DNA of 64,000 nucleotides from Flavobacterium nitratireducens (GCF_029625335.1 NZ_CP121111.1:2604001-2668000); one strand, 5' to 3'. Positions 54,245 through 63,847 are shown, counted from the stretch's first letter. Numbers and translations are program-made. Notes: a model not told the origin generated them from the sequence alone.

Positions 54245-54527
54245 AATTTAAATAAATGGTAGTTTTGGTTGTTAATTAGATTGTTTTATGTTAGTAGTCA
54301 GTAAATTAAATAATAATATTTTTATTTATTGTAAAAATATTCTATTATTTTATTGAGTAATAATAAAAGCTTTAAGATTTTAAAAATAAGGTACAGTGGG
54401 GTAAAATGATATTGTTATTAAAAGATTTAATACCTTTCAATAGAGATGTTGTAGGGTTAAACGGGATAGATAAGGAAGTAAAAAAAGATTTGCTTTTTAA
54501 ACAAAAAAACTCATATTGAATATGAAG

Positions 54528-54635
54528 TTTTTCTTGGTAACAGGAACAGTTCCGTTCCGAAGCGTCGGAATCGGGATAACCTGTGATTTTGTAAACAAAA
54601 AAGCTTCAGATTTTTCAGAAGCTTTTTCTTAGTAG
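54528..54635. other. Two degenerate tRNA-fMet/att relics
   Basis: TTTTTCTTGGTAACAGGAAC (54528-54547) mirrors the att start TTTTTCTTAGTAGCGGGAAC. After an inserted 25-bp palindrome-containing block (TTCCGAAGCGTCGGAA) it resumes as AACCTGTGA (54579-54587). A second relic CTTTTTCTTAGTAG lies at 54622-54635. Each is preceded by its own hairpin (ACTCATAT/ATATGAAG and AAGCTTC/GAAGCTT). They are leftovers of earlier att or tRNA copies. The 54245-54748 stretch holds nothing else I can name. Confidence 0.55.
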
Positions 54636-54748
54636 ACTATTCAGACCGGAAAATCGAATCTTTGATAGATGAGATGGATGATTTTGTTGACTTATTTGAG
54701 AGCACAAAAAAACCTCAAGAAGACTCTTGAGGTTATTGGTTCAACTAG

Positions 54749-54821
54749 TAGCGGGAACAGGACTCGAACCTGTGACCTTCGGGTTATGAGCCCGACGAGC
54801 TGCCTACTGCTCTATCCCGCG
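54749..54821 (-). tRNA. Initiator tRNA-fMet (anticodon CAT), copy 2
   Basis: 73 nt, identical to copy 1 (52667-52739), including the three G:C pairs of the anticodon stem and the mismatched first acceptor pair. A hairpin CCTCAAGA / TCTTGAGG (54713-54734) lies on its 3' side as a terminator. Confidence 0.93.
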
Positions 54822-54833
54822 ATGTTTCGGGTG

Positions 54834-54863
54834 CAAAGATACGATTAAATTCCACATTTCCAA
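54834..54863 (-). promoter_or_regulatory. Promoter of tRNA-fMet copy 2
   Basis: Minus strand: TTG (54863-54861), 19-bp spacer, TATCTTTG (54841-54834), 12 bp before the tRNA. Good match to the Bacteroidota consensus. Confidence 0.65.
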
Positions 54864-54912
54864 TGTTAAATTTAAAAAAATCTTTTTATTTCGTCTATTG
54901 GCTTGATATGAC

Positions 54913-54920
54913 TACCTTTG
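54913..54920 (+). promoter_or_regulatory. -7 element of era promoter
   Basis: TACCTTTG fits TAnnTTTG, 19 bp before the era ATG. No TTG at the proper distance is seen. Confidence 0.45.
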
Positions 54921-54939
54921 CAGCATTAAATTAAATAGA

Positions 54940-55827
54940 ATGACAGCACATAAAGCAGGTTTTGTAAATATTATAGGGAATCCTAATGTAGGGAAATCGA
55001 CATTGATGAATGCCTTTGTGGGAGAAAGATTGTCTATTATTACCTCAAAAGCGCAAACTACCCGTCATAGAATTCTTGGGATTGTAAATGGAGATGATTT
55101 TCAGATGGTACTTTCCGACACGCCTGGAATCATTAAACCGGCATACGAAATGCAGGAATCGATGATGGATTTTGTAAAATCAGCTTTTGAAGATGCAGAT
55201 GTGTTGATTTATATGGTGGAAATAGGAGAGCAGGAATTGAAAGACGAAGCTTTTTTTAATAAAATTATCCATTCCAAAATTCCGGTTTTGTTGTTATTGA
55301 ACAAAATTGATAATTCAAATCAAGAGCAATTAGAACAGCAGGTGGCTTTCTGGACTGAGAAAGTGCCGAATGCAGAAATTTACCCAATATCGGCTTTACA
55401 GAATTTCAATGTGCCGGAAGTTTTTCAAAGAATCATTTCGTTATTGCCCGACTCACCTCCTTATTATCCAAAAGACCAATTGACCGATAAACCGGAACGT
55501 TTCTTTGTGAATGAAATTATCCGTGAGAAAATCTTATTGAATTACAGCAAAGAAATTCCGTATGCGGTAGAAATTGTAACGGAGGAATTTATTGAAACCG
55601 ATAACATTATTCGAATTCGTTCGCTGATTATGGTGGAGCGCGATACACAAAAAGGAATTATCATTGGTCATAAAGGTGCAGCATTGAAAAAAGTAGGGGT
55701 GGAAGCCCGTGAAGATTTAGAGAAATTCTTTGGTAAACAAATTCATATTGAGATGTATGTGAAAGTGAATAAAAACTGGAGGACTAACACCAATATGTTA
55801 AAACGATTTGGGTATAACCAGAAATAG
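54940..55827 (+). CDS. era: GTPase Era
   Basis: 295 aa. G1 [20 protein letters not shown]2/G3 TTRHRILGI and SDTPGIIKPAYEMQ, G4 LLNKID, G5 PISALQ, and a C-terminal KH domain (MVERDTQKGIIIGHKGAALK, GVEAREDLEKFF). Era binds 16S rRNA and helps mature the 30S subunit. Essential core gene, followed by der. Confidence 0.95.
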   Translation: MTAHKAGFVNIIGNPNVGKSTLMNAFVGERLSIITSKAQTTRHRILGIVNGDDFQMVLSDTPGIIKPAYEMQESMMDFVKSAFEDADVLIYMVEIGEQELKDEAFFNKIIHSKIPVLLLLNKIDNSNQEQLEQQVAFWTEKVPNAEIYPISALQNFNVPEVFQRIISLLPDSPPYYPKDQLTDKPERFFVNEIIREKILLNYSKEIPYAVEIVTEEFIETDNIIRIRSLIMVERDTQKGIIIGHKGAALKKVGVEAREDLEKFFGKQIHIEMYVKVNKNWRTNTNMLKRFGYNQK

Positions 55828-56026
55828 TATTCAGTGGTCAGTTTGAAACATTATAATTACTGAATACTTAATGCTGAATACTGCAAACTAAAAGTGTACC
55901 TTTGCAAAAAAAAAATAAAAATACCGGATTTTAGATGTACAATGGAATGCCATTTTCAGGAATCTGAAAGAAAAGCTCTAAAGTCTGAAACCAAGCTGTC
56001 GGGAGACAGTATTAAAAATAAAAGAA

Positions 56027-57337
56027 ATGAACAACATTGTTGCCATTGTAGGAAGACCAAACGTAGGTAAATCGACGCTTTTTAATCGATTGATTCAAAG
56101 AAGGGAAGCGATTGTAGATTCGGTTTCGGGAGTTACCCGTGACAGAAACTACGGAAAAAGTGAATGGAATGGAAAGGAATTCTCTGTAATTGATACGGGA
56201 GGATATGTGCGTGGATCAGAGGATGTTTTTGAAGGCGAAATTCGTAAGCAGGTAGAATTGGCTATCGACGAAGCGGATGTAATCATTTTTGTGGTTGATG
56301 TTGAAGAAGGTATTACACCTATGGATGAAACAGTGGCTAAGTTGTTGCGTAAAGTGACTAAGCCTGTTTTATTAGCCGTAAATAAGGTTGATAATGCCAT
56401 GCGTGAGAAAGATGCGGTGGAGTTTTACAACCTTGGTTTAGGTGATTATTACACATTTGCCAGTATTTCAGGAAGTGGAACAGGAGATTTGCTAGATGCT
56501 TTGATTGAAGCTTTTCCTGAAAAACCAGAAGTGGTAGAAGAAGAAAAAGTATTGCCTCGTTTTGCAGTGGTGGGACGTCCTAATGCGGGAAAATCAAGTT
56601 TTATCAATGCCTTGATTGGTAAAGACCGATTTATGGTTACAGACATCGCAGGAACGACTCGTGATGCGATTGATACAAAGTTTGACCGTTTTGGTTTCGA
56701 ATTTAACTTGGTCGATACTGCCGGAATTCGTCGTAAGGCTAAGGTAAAGGAAGATTTAGAATTCTATTCCGTAATGCGTTCGGTACGTGCGATTGAGCAT
56801 GCTGATATTTGTATCTTGGTTATCGATGCGACCAGAGGATTTGAAAGTCAGGACCAAAATATCTTTTGGTTGGCACAAAAGAACCGAAAAGGTGTGGTGA
56901 TTTTGGTAAATAAATGGGATTTGGTTGAAAAAGATACTATGTCAACCCGTGATTATGAAGAGAAAATCAAGAAAGAATTAATGCCATTTACCGATGTGCC
57001 TATTCTTTTCGTTTCGGCATTGACTAAACAACGTTTGTTGAAAGCGTTGGAAGCTTCAGTTCAGGTGTTTGAAAACAGACAACAACGTATTCCAACTTCT
57101 AAATTCAACGAGTATATGTTGAAGGTGATTGAGGCTTATCCGCCACCAGCGACCAAAGGGAAGTATGTGAAAATTAAATATTGTATGCAGTTGCCATCAC
57201 CAACGCCTCAGTTTGTGTTTTTTGCCAACTTACCGCAGTACGTAAAAGAACCTTACAAACGTTACCTTGAAAATAAAATCAGAGACAATTGGGACTTTTC
57301 AGGAGTGCCAATTGATATTTATATTAGAGAGAAATAA
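56027..57337 (+). CDS. der: GTPase Der (EngA)
   Basis: 436 aa with two tandem G domains: the first has [39 protein letters not shown]; the second [50 protein letters not shown]-terminal KH-like domain follows ([20 protein letters not shown]). Needed for 50S ribosome assembly. TACCTTTG at 55897-55904 is a possible promoter -7 element, giving a leader of over 100 nt. Ends in a terminator. Confidence 0.96.
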   Translation: MNNIVAIVGRPNVGKSTLFNRLIQRREAIVDSVSGVTRDRNYGKSEWNGKEFSVIDTGGYVRGSEDVFEGEIRKQVELAIDEADVIIFVVDVEEGITPMDETVAKLLRKVTKPVLLAVNKVDNAMREKDAVEFYNLGLGDYYTFASISGSGTGDLLDALIEAFPEKPEVVEEEKVLPRFAVVGRPNAGKSSFINALIGKDRFMVTDIAGTTRDAIDTKFDRFGFEFNLVDTAGIRRKAKVKEDLEFYSVMRSVRAIEHADICILVIDATRGFESQDQNIFWLAQKNRKGVVILVNKWDLVEKDTMSTRDYEEKIKKELMPFTDVPILFVSALTKQRLLKALEASVQVFENRQQRIPTSKFNEYMLKVIEAYPPPATKGKYVKIKYCMQLPSPTPQFVFFANLPQYVKEPYKRYLENKIRDNWDFSGVPIDIYIREK

Positions 57338-57340
57338 TAG

Positions 57341-57380
57341 AAAAGTCCCGTTCTGAACAATCGGAATTGGGACTTTTTTT
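57341..57380 (+). terminator. Intrinsic terminator after der
   Basis: AAAAGTCCC / GGGACTTTT stem (57341-57349 / 57369-57377) with an imperfect inner stem and T-tail. Confidence 0.8.
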
Positions 57381-57401
57381 TGGAATAAAATGATTAAGGA
57401 T

Positions 57402-57641
57402 TTAATTGTCTTCTTCGTCTTCCAGCGTGTCCATAGGATGATCTTCGTACCAATCTTTAAAAGTTTTATTGGTAGTGTAGTTATCGGTCAAAACAGTATA
57501 GCTCATCAATGGGATTAAAATAAATCCTATACTGTGCATCATTAATAGTATTCGGATATTGACATTGGTTTGATTCAATGTAGCAAATACAAATACATAA
57601 GCCGTGGTAAATCCTAGCAGTTTCATTGCAAAATTTTTCAT
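57402..57641 (-). CDS. Small membrane protein, unknown
   Basis: 79 aa: MKNFAMKLLGFTTAYVFVFA, VNIRILLMMHSIGFILIPLM (two membrane helices), acidic C-terminal tail (DWYEDHPMDTLEDEEDN). No family recognised. It lies between der and the TonB receptor, converging on der. Confidence 0.7.
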   Translation of the reverse strand: MKNFAMKLLGFTTAYVFVFATLNQTNVNIRILLMMHSIGFILIPLMSYTVLTDNYTTNKTFKDWYEDHPMDTLEDEEDN

Positions 57642-57725
57642 AGCTCCATTTTCTCTTAAAGTTACGATTTTTATGCTGAATAGGCTGTTAAGTTGTTGGT
57701 AATTAGTGTTTTGGTTTTTTTTGTT

Positions 57726-60269
57726 TTACAACGTGTATTTCAAAGTAATACCATAGGTTCTTTGGTCACCCAATACACCTGCATAATGTCCTGCATTTCC
57801 ACCTGCAGGTAATAGTTGTTCGAAATAATCTTTATTGAAAAGGTTACGTCCCCAAATATGAGCCGATAAACCTTCTGCTACTCGGAAACCCAAACGACCG
57901 TTAAAAATCGCATAACCGGGAACAATTAAATATTTGGAAGCAGAGGGACTGGATGAAAATTCCGTACGAGAGTAGGCATCTAATCCAACAAAGAATTTCC
58001 CTAGGTTGCCAAATAATTTAGCGTCTTTTGTGTATTCGCCGCCAAGACTTCCTGCCCATTTTGAAACCCCAGGCAAACTCGTTCCTGAAACATCTTTAAA
58101 TGAAATGGAAGATCCTGTTTCTTCTAAGGGTAGTGGGGCATTGATAAATTTGATGTATTTTCCATCGGTATAGGTGGCTGCACCATTGATGCTAAAATGG
58201 GAGTTGATAGTAACGCTAAAATCAACTTCGGCACCTCTTACTCGTACTTTATCCGCATTGGCCAAATAACCACGGTTGACACCTAATTCAGCCGCCTGAA
58301 CATTGGTTTGGTAATCGGTAATATCTGTATTAAAGAAAGTAATGTTGAAAATCGTATTGTTGAACGGCGTTGTTTTAGCACCAATTTCATAATGATTTAC
58401 TCTTTCTGGTTTAATAACAGCCAAATCCAGTGCTGGTTGACCGTTAACAGTAGGAAGACCAGCAACGTTTACGCCAACAGGTTTGTAACTTTTAGCGTAA
58501 GTTGCGTAAGTATTTACTCGGTCAGTTGGTTTATAAGATAGTGTTAGGTTACCTGAAAAGTCGGTAGCATCGGTATTTTTAGCAAAATTTTGGTCGCTGT
58601 ATACTAATTTTTTTATGGCAATTAATTCAGGGTCGTTCGTTTGTAAACCGCCATAAGTACTACGGTTGTAAGTAGCGTCTTTTTTATCGTAATTGTATCG
58701 TACTCCTGGTAAAAGATGTAATTTTTCCGAAATTGTCCAGTCTATTTGTCCAAAAATAGCTGCTGATACGGCATGAATACTAGCGTCAGTATTAATTCCG
58801 TAACCTTCAAATAAACCAGGAGTAGCCCATTTAGAAGTTGTTGTACTTTGTGAAAAACGCCATTGTGCATTTCCTGATTCTTCTGTTCCGGTGGTGTGTG
58901 AATTTTGGTCGATAAAAAAGATACCTCCCACAGCACTAATGTTTGAAGCGATTTGTCCTGCATAACGTATTTCTTGCGTGAATTGCGTTTGTCTGGTAGG
59001 ATTTTGTGATTTAGCCAAAACTTGTAATCCTGTAAAATCTCTATCATTAGATGGATCCCAGTTCCAAAAACGCCAAGCCGTAGTTGAAGTTAGTGTTCCT
59101 TCGCCAATTTTAGTGTCGATATTTAAAGAAGCACCTCCTAAATCTTGTCCTGAACGCCAAGGGGTATCATGATCGATTTTTCGGTCAAATGGATTAGTAC
59201 TTGGTAATTGATAATTTAAATCGGCAATGATTTGGTTGAATTGTCGGTAAGCGGCTCTTTGGGTTGGAGCAACTCCTGCAATAACTTGGGCATAACCGTC
59301 AGGACGTTGGGTAGTAATATCTGCCGAGAATAAGACATTAGTATTGGCCGTTGGGGTATACAATAATTGTCCTTTAATCCCTAAATTGTTCAAAGTGTTT
59401 GTCGATTTTCCTGTAGCCACATTGTCAATTAGTCCATCTCTTTGGGTTCCTGAAAAGGATATACGCCCCGCAATTTTTTTAGTTAATCCGCCTGTTACCG
59501 ATGCTTTTGCTTGTAAGAATGTGTAATTTCCATAGCTCACTTCAAAATTTGCTCCCGGTATGAAACTAGGTTTGCGAGTCGTAATGTTAAAGGCACCTGC
59601 GGTGGTGTTTTTTCCAAATAAAGTTCCCTGTGGTCCACGTAATACTTCAATCTGACTGATGTCGACAAAGTCTAAAGTCGTAGCAGCTGGACGTGCATAA
59701 TACACACCGTCAACATAAAAACCTACTCCAGGATCAATTCCGTCATTGGTCAATCCAAAAGGCGAACCTAAACTTCGAATGTTGATTCCTGTATTTCTTG
59801 GATTGGATGAATATAATTGTACCGAAGGGATGAGTTCTTTGATTCGATTCACATTAAAAGCGCCCGCTTGTTCGGCTTGTTTTCCACTTACTACCGAAAT
59901 AGGAATCGGGACATTTTGTGCTTTTTCAATTTTCCTTCTGGAAGAAATGACCACTTCGGCAAGTTGGTTGTCTTCTTTTAAAATAATTGTTAATGGAGTA
60001 GAAGGTATTGCGGTTAAGTAAATTTTTTCGGTTTTATATCCTGTGTATTGGATAGACAGGGTAATGGGTAATTTTCCTTGTGTATCAATAGTAAAATCAC
60101 CGTTTTTATCAGTTGTTGTGCTAATTGTTGTTCCGTTTATCACAGCATTAGCTGATTCTAAAGGATTGTTATCTATTGTATTTACACGTCCCGTAATGGT
60201 TTGTGCCAATGTGCTTGAAAGACTTAGTAATAAAAGAGTTGCAAATGTATTTTTTATGATTGTTTTCAT
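57726..60269 (-). CDS. TonB-dependent receptor with carboxypeptidase-like N-terminal domain
   Basis: 847 aa. Signal peptide ending LSSTLAQ, then the carboxypeptidase-regulatory-like repeat typical of Bacteroidota receptors (QTITGRVNTIDNNPLESANA, GYKTEKIYL), the plug domain (VVISSRRKIEKAQNVPIPIS, IEVLRGPQGTLFGKNTTAGAF) and a 22-strand barrel with the C-terminal strand GVLGDQRTYGITLKYTL. No SusD neighbour is seen. The substrate is unknown; siderophore or similar uptake is possible, as an Rrf2 regulator lies upstream. Confidence 0.93.
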   Translation of the reverse strand: MKTIIKNTFATLLLLSLSSTLAQTITGRVNTIDNNPLESANAVINGTTISTTTDKNGDFTIDTQGKLPITLSIQYTGYKTEKIYLTAIPSTPLTIILKEDNQLAEVVISSRRKIEKAQNVPIPISVVSGKQAEQAGAFNVNRIKELIPSVQLYSSNPRNTGINIRSLGSPFGLTNDGIDPGVGFYVDGVYYARPAATTLDFVDISQIEVLRGPQGTLFGKNTTAGAFNITTRKPSFIPGANFEVSYGNYTFLQAKASVTGGLTKKIAGRISFSGTQRDGLIDNVATGKSTNTLNNLGIKGQLLYTPTANTNVLFSADITTQRPDGYAQVIAGVAPTQRAAYRQFNQIIADLNYQLPSTNPFDRKIDHDTPWRSGQDLGGASLNIDTKIGEGTLTSTTAWRFWNWDPSNDRDFTGLQVLAKSQNPTRQTQFTQEIRYAGQIASNISAVGGIFFIDQNSHTTGTEESGNAQWRFSQSTTTSKWATPGLFEGYGINTDASIHAVSAAIFGQIDWTISEKLHLLPGVRYNYDKKDATYNRSTYGGLQTNDPELIAIKKLVYSDQNFAKNTDATDFSGNLTLSYKPTDRVNTYATYAKSYKPVGVNVAGLPTVNGQPALDLAVIKPERVNHYEIGAKTTPFNNTIFNITFFNTDITDYQTNVQAAELGVNRGYLANADKVRVRGAEVDFSVTINSHFSINGAATYTDGKYIKFINAPLPLEETGSSISFKDVSGTSLPGVSKWAGSLGGEYTKDAKLFGNLGKFFVGLDAYSRTEFSSSPSASKYLIVPGYAIFNGRLGFRVAEGLSAHIWGRNLFNKDYFEQLLPAGGNAGHYAGVLGDQRTYGITLKYTL

Positions 60270-60386
60270 TATTTTAGTAATTATATATGATTAGTAGAAC
60301 TTAAACCTAAATTTTTTTTACTGACACATACACATCATGCAATAATGAATTGTTGTATTTGAATTTGATAATGTTTCTTTTTTTGC

Positions 60387-60460
60387 GCTTTTTTGAATGA
60401 AGCTTTTTTGAATGAAGCTTTTTTGAATGAAGCTTTTTTGAATGAAGCTTGTTTGAATTG
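60387..60460. repeat. 15-bp tandem repeat between Rrf2 and TonB genes
   Basis: Unit GCTTTTTTGAATGAA, four perfect copies (60387-60401, 60402-60416, 60417-60431, 60432-60446) and a partial fifth (GCTTGTTTGAATTG). It lies in the upstream region of the TonB receptor, with TTTTTTG boxes in each unit. Confidence 0.9.
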
Positions 60461-60551
60461 TTTTCATCGTTTAATAATTATAATGATAATTGTAAATCGA
60501 TGCAAATATATATAAATTCTATAAAAATAGTAGAATTAAAGAGCTATTTTT

Positions 60552-60965
60552 TTATTTGTTCACTAGAGAAGCGATAGTAATCCCTTGCATGGCCTTTAAA
60601 GTTTCGTCTCTAATGGTCATCAAGCCGTGTCGTAGCAGGCATTCTGACTCGTCCGTACAATCCGAACAACGTTCGTAAAAATTTAAAGAAGCACAGGGTA
60701 ATAATGCGATAGCACCATCAAATAATCGGTGAATATCGGCTAAAGTGATTTCATCTTTGGATTTTAAAAGGTAGTATCCGCCTAATTTTCCTTGTTTACT
60801 GCCTACTAAATGCCCACGTTTTAAATCCAATAAAATCTGTTCTAAAAACTTTTTAGGGATATTAGCCGATTCGGCAATATCAGTAGTTTTAGAAATATGA
60901 TTCGCTTCCTGTTGCGCTAGATAGAGTAGGGCTTTGAGAGCGTATTTGGTTTTTTGTGAAAGCAT
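60552..60965 (-). CDS. Rrf2-family transcriptional regulator
   Basis: 137 aa: winged helix start MLSQKTKYALKALLYLAQQE, TDIAESANIPKKFLEQILLD, LKRGHLVGSKQGKLGGYYLL. The cysteine cluster (CASLNFYERCSDCTDESECL) could bind an iron-sulfur cluster as in IscR, NsrR and RirA. It is likely to sense iron, redox or nitric oxide state and may control the TonB receptor gene downstream on the same strand. Confidence 0.88.
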   Translation of the reverse strand: MLSQKTKYALKALLYLAQQEANHISKTTDIAESANIPKKFLEQILLDLKRGHLVGSKQGKLGGYYLLKSKDEITLADIHRLFDGAIALLPCASLNFYERCSDCTDESECLLRHGLMTIRDETLKAMQGITIASLVNK

Positions 60966-61131
60966 ATACGGTTGTATCTGGCTGGTTTAAATTAAAATCA
61001 GGATAAAGATAAATAAATTTATAAATCAGTCAAGAAATTTCAATAATGTTTTTGTGAAATTTAGTAAGGGATTTTATTAAATATTATGAACACTATATTA
61101 AAGTTGTAAACTTATTGTTTGGATATCCAAA

Positions 61132-61326
61132 ATGTCGTTCCCAACAGATGATGCTGTATTAAAATCGGTATTTTTGGCTTTAAGAGAAGCGACCAAAAAA
61201 TGGTCAATGCCTATTCAAAATTGGGGAATTGTTTTAAACCAATTTACCCTTATATTTGAAAAAAGGCTCCGATTATAAAAACGAAGCCTTAACTTTTCAA
61301 CTTACACACTTTTTGGGATAGTGTCC
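61132..61326 (+). mobile_element. IS256-family relic (transposase C-terminus and one end)
   Basis: Open frame 61132-61278 encodes [48 protein letters not shown], the C-terminal end of an IS256-type transposase (PTDDAVLK...W.MP.QNW). About 22 bp later, CTTACACACTTTTTGGGATA (61301-61320) followed by GTGTCC looks like the right terminal repeat. The rest of the element and its left end are missing. Confidence 0.75.
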
Positions 61327-61350
61327 ATTCATAAACTATTTATTCTCTTA

Positions 61351-62348
61351 ACCCGTTGGGTGAAATTATTTGAAGTAAATTAAATTGATTAGATATTGGT
61401 CAAGACACTGCAAAGCAGTATCTTGAAGTCGCTAAACAACCAACATCCATGTCAAATATAGTTAAAAATTATTTTAAGGTTTTAGAAGTTATAAGTTCTT
61501 TGAATTATGATTCATTATTTAAATCAAGAGTTGGAAGAAGCGGCAAGATGTCTGATTTAGAGGTCGTAGCACTTAGTTTAACTGCTGAATTTATGTCTAT
61601 TGATAGTGAAAACTCACTTTTCAAACAAATTAGTCCAGATTTAATTCCTAACTTAATTGAACGCAGTCAATTCAACAAAAGAAGAAGAAAACTGTTTTTG
61701 TTTTCTGAAGAAGTCCGAAGCAAACTAGCGAGTCGATTTCTTGAGTTTGAGAATTATTTTATTGTTGACAGTATGCCGTTGGAAATCTGTAAATTTTCTC
61801 GTCATTGCCGAATTAAAATATGTAAAGAGCATTTTGAAACAGCTCCTTCCAAAGGTTTTTGTGCCTCACAAAACAATTGGTTTTATGGATATAAATTACA
61901 TGGAGTTTGTTCTGTAGATGGTGTTTTCCATTCTTTAGAGATTACAAAAGCAGAAGTTCATGATGTTCATTTTCTAAAGAATATAAAACAACAATTATCT
62001 GATTGTGTATTACTTGGAGATAGAGGGTATTTGTCAGAATCGATTAGGCTAGACCTATTTCGAACAGTAAAAATCCAATTAGAAACACCAATGAGATCCA
62101 ATCAAAAAAACTATAAGCCTCAACCATATATTTTTAGAAAATCAAGAAAAAGAATTGAAACCCAGTTTTCACAATTATGCGACCAGTTTTTAATTCGAAG
62201 AAATTATGCTAAATCTTTTGCTGGTTTTAAAACAAGAATTTTAGCAAAAATAACAGCAATGACTCTAATTCAATATATCAATAAATTCATATTTGATAGA
62301 CCTATAAATAATATTAAAAATCAAATTATTTAATTTCACCCAACGGGT
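61351..62348 (+). mobile_element. IS982-family insertion sequence, copy 3
   Basis: 998 bp. Perfect 18-bp inverted repeats ACCCGTTGGGTGAAATTA (61351-61368) and its complement (62331-62348), with a 7-bp target repeat TCTCTTA (61344-61350 and 62349-62355). Inserted 25 bp right of the IS256 relic. Confidence 0.92.
61449..62333 (+). CDS. IS982-family transposase
   Basis: 294 aa, start MSNIVKNYFKVLEVISSLNY. DDE motifs: FIVDSMPLEICKFSRHCR, LLGDRGYLSESIRLDL, RIETQFSQLCDQFLIRRNYA. Related to copy 2 (23381-24262) over its whole length but clearly diverged. Complete. Confidence 0.92.
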   Translation: MSNIVKNYFKVLEVISSLNYDSLFKSRVGRSGKMSDLEVVALSLTAEFMSIDSENSLFKQISPDLIPNLIERSQFNKRRRKLFLFSEEVRSKLASRFLEFENYFIVDSMPLEICKFSRHCRIKICKEHFETAPSKGFCASQNNWFYGYKLHGVCSVDGVFHSLEITKAEVHDVHFLKNIKQQLSDCVLLGDRGYLSESIRLDLFRTVKIQLETPMRSNQKNYKPQPYIFRKSRKRIETQFSQLCDQFLIRRNYAKSFAGFKTRILAKITAMTLIQYINKFIFDRPINNIKNQII

Positions 62349-62372
62349 TCTCTTAGCAATAAAATATCTTGA

Positions 62373-62975
62373 CTATTCCCACCATAAAAGTTCTTTGCTC
62401 GCTTTATCAAGTTGTAATTTTACATTGTCATTAATAGCATTATTTTCTACAATAATTTCTTTTCTATAGTCATAACAATCTTCAAATCTAGCTAATATTG
62501 TATAATCTCTATCTAATATTAAAGTCTCTTTTCTCGAATCATAACCTCTCTCATTGTAAAGAACTTTATATGCATCATTATATTTTTTGAATTTTACTTT
62601 TCCTTTGTTGCAAAGATGAAAATTTCCTAACATCCTATCTATATGAATGCAAGTGTCTTTTTTAGCAGGAGAGAAATATAGAAATTTAGTAGTGTCATTT
62701 TTTATGTTTGAAAAAATAAAAACAGCTCCATCCTTTTTATAAAACGATTGTTTGTAATCATATTTCTTTTTCCCCTTTAAGTCAATAGTTAAATATTTTT
62801 CACTGATTGTATCTTGACTAAATACATATTTTCTTAAAGAGAATCCAATCAAACTATCTTTTTCAGAATATAATTTGTAATAAATATTTTTTACTTTAAT
62901 TGCTTCTGTATTATTGCAGGAAAGAAATATCAATGAAAATAAAATACCGGTTGTAATTAATATTTTGTTTGTCAT
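62373..62975 (-). CDS. Putative lipoprotein, unknown
   Basis: 200 aa with lipoprotein signal MTNKILITTGILFSLIFLSC (lipobox Cys at 20). The mature part is rich in Lys, Tyr and Asp, with KVKFKKYNDAYKVLYNERGY, DSRKETLILDRDYTILARFE near the end. No family recognised. It lies right of IS982 copy 3 and left of the TPR gene, in the same direction. Confidence 0.7.
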   Translation of the reverse strand: MTNKILITTGILFSLIFLSCNNTEAIKVKNIYYKLYSEKDSLIGFSLRKYVFSQDTISEKYLTIDLKGKKKYDYKQSFYKKDGAVFIFSNIKNDTTKFLYFSPAKKDTCIHIDRMLGNFHLCNKGKVKFKKYNDAYKVLYNERGYDSRKETLILDRDYTILARFEDCYDYRKEIIVENNAINDNVKLQLDKASKELLWWE

Positions 62976-63073
62976 TTTACTTTCTTTTTTTAAAGTTTGT
63001 TGATTTCTTTTCTATTGGGTTTTGTTATAAATAGGTACTTAAAAATATATTTGGAGAGTAATTAAGACATGTG

Positions 63074-63847
63074 TTATTTACAATACTTACTTAATAATTC
63101 CACCGCAGCGTCGAAGTGAAAGCTAACCGATTTTTTTATATCGGAGCAATAATCGCCTTTAATTTTAAAATTAATAAAATAGATGGCTCTATTGTAATAG
63201 GCTTCAGGATCATCGGGCGTTAGATTTACTACTTGGTCAAAATCGCTTTTGGCATCGATATTAACCATAGCTTTCGAAATGGCTCTGTTTTGGTACGCTT
63301 CCACAAATTTTGGATCAATTTCGATGACTTTGTCAAAATCAAGGATGGCTTCTTTGTGCAGGTTTAATTTTGATCTTATGATCCCTCTGTTTTGATATGC
63401 CTGAAGGTATTTGGGATTGATGGAAATGCTTTTGGTATAGTCATCAATTGCACCTTTTGCATCGTCGATCATTGTTTTAGAATACGCTCTGTTGAAGTAG
63501 GCTTTTTGTATAGTATTGTTTAAAGCGATACTTTTTGTATAACATTCAATCGCTTGTTTGTAATCTTTTAATTTAATGATTGTATTTCCTTTGCTATAAT
63601 AGAATCTATAGTTATTCGGATCTAAAGATATAGCTTTGTTATAATCGGCTATGGCCGCAAGATAATCTTTGTTTAGATAATAATAGTAGCCTCTTAGGTA
63701 GTAATTATCACCGCTTGGGTTCTTGAGGATTTCGTCATTTATTTTTTCAATTTCTTGGGGCATTTCATTTTCATCAATATCTGAGAAGTCTTGAGATTGC
63801 ATTGTAAGGCTAAAACAAAGTAAAAAAAGGAAAATAACGTTTTTCAT
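63074..63847 (-). CDS. Secreted TPR-repeat protein
   Basis: 257 aa from the ATG at 63847 with signal MKNVIFLFLLCFSLTMQSQ; an ATG 54 bp upstream would bury the signal. At least five tetratricopeptide repeats: LAAIADYNKAISLDPNNYRF, QAIECYTKSIALNNTIQKAY, GAIDDYTKSISINPKYLQAY, EAILDFDKVIEIDPKFVEAY, SDFDQVVNLTPDDPEAYYNR. A scaffold for protein contacts in the periplasm or at the surface. Partner unknown. Confidence 0.85.
   Translation of the reverse strand: MKNVIFLFLLCFSLTMQSQDFSDIDENEMPQEIEKINDEILKNPSGDNYYLRGYYYYLNKDYLAAIADYNKAISLDPNNYRFYYSKGNTIIKLKDYKQAIECYTKSIALNNTIQKAYFNRAYSKTMIDDAKGAIDDYTKSISINPKYLQAYQNRGIIRSKLNLHKEAILDFDKVIEIDPKFVEAYQNRAISKAMVNIDAKSDFDQVVNLTPDDPEAYYNRAIYFINFKIKGDYCSDIKKSVSFHFDAAVELLSKYCK

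Noticed and set aside
60387..60460. CRISPR array in the TonB upstream region
   Set aside because: The copies are head-to-tail without spacers; this is a simple tandem repeat.
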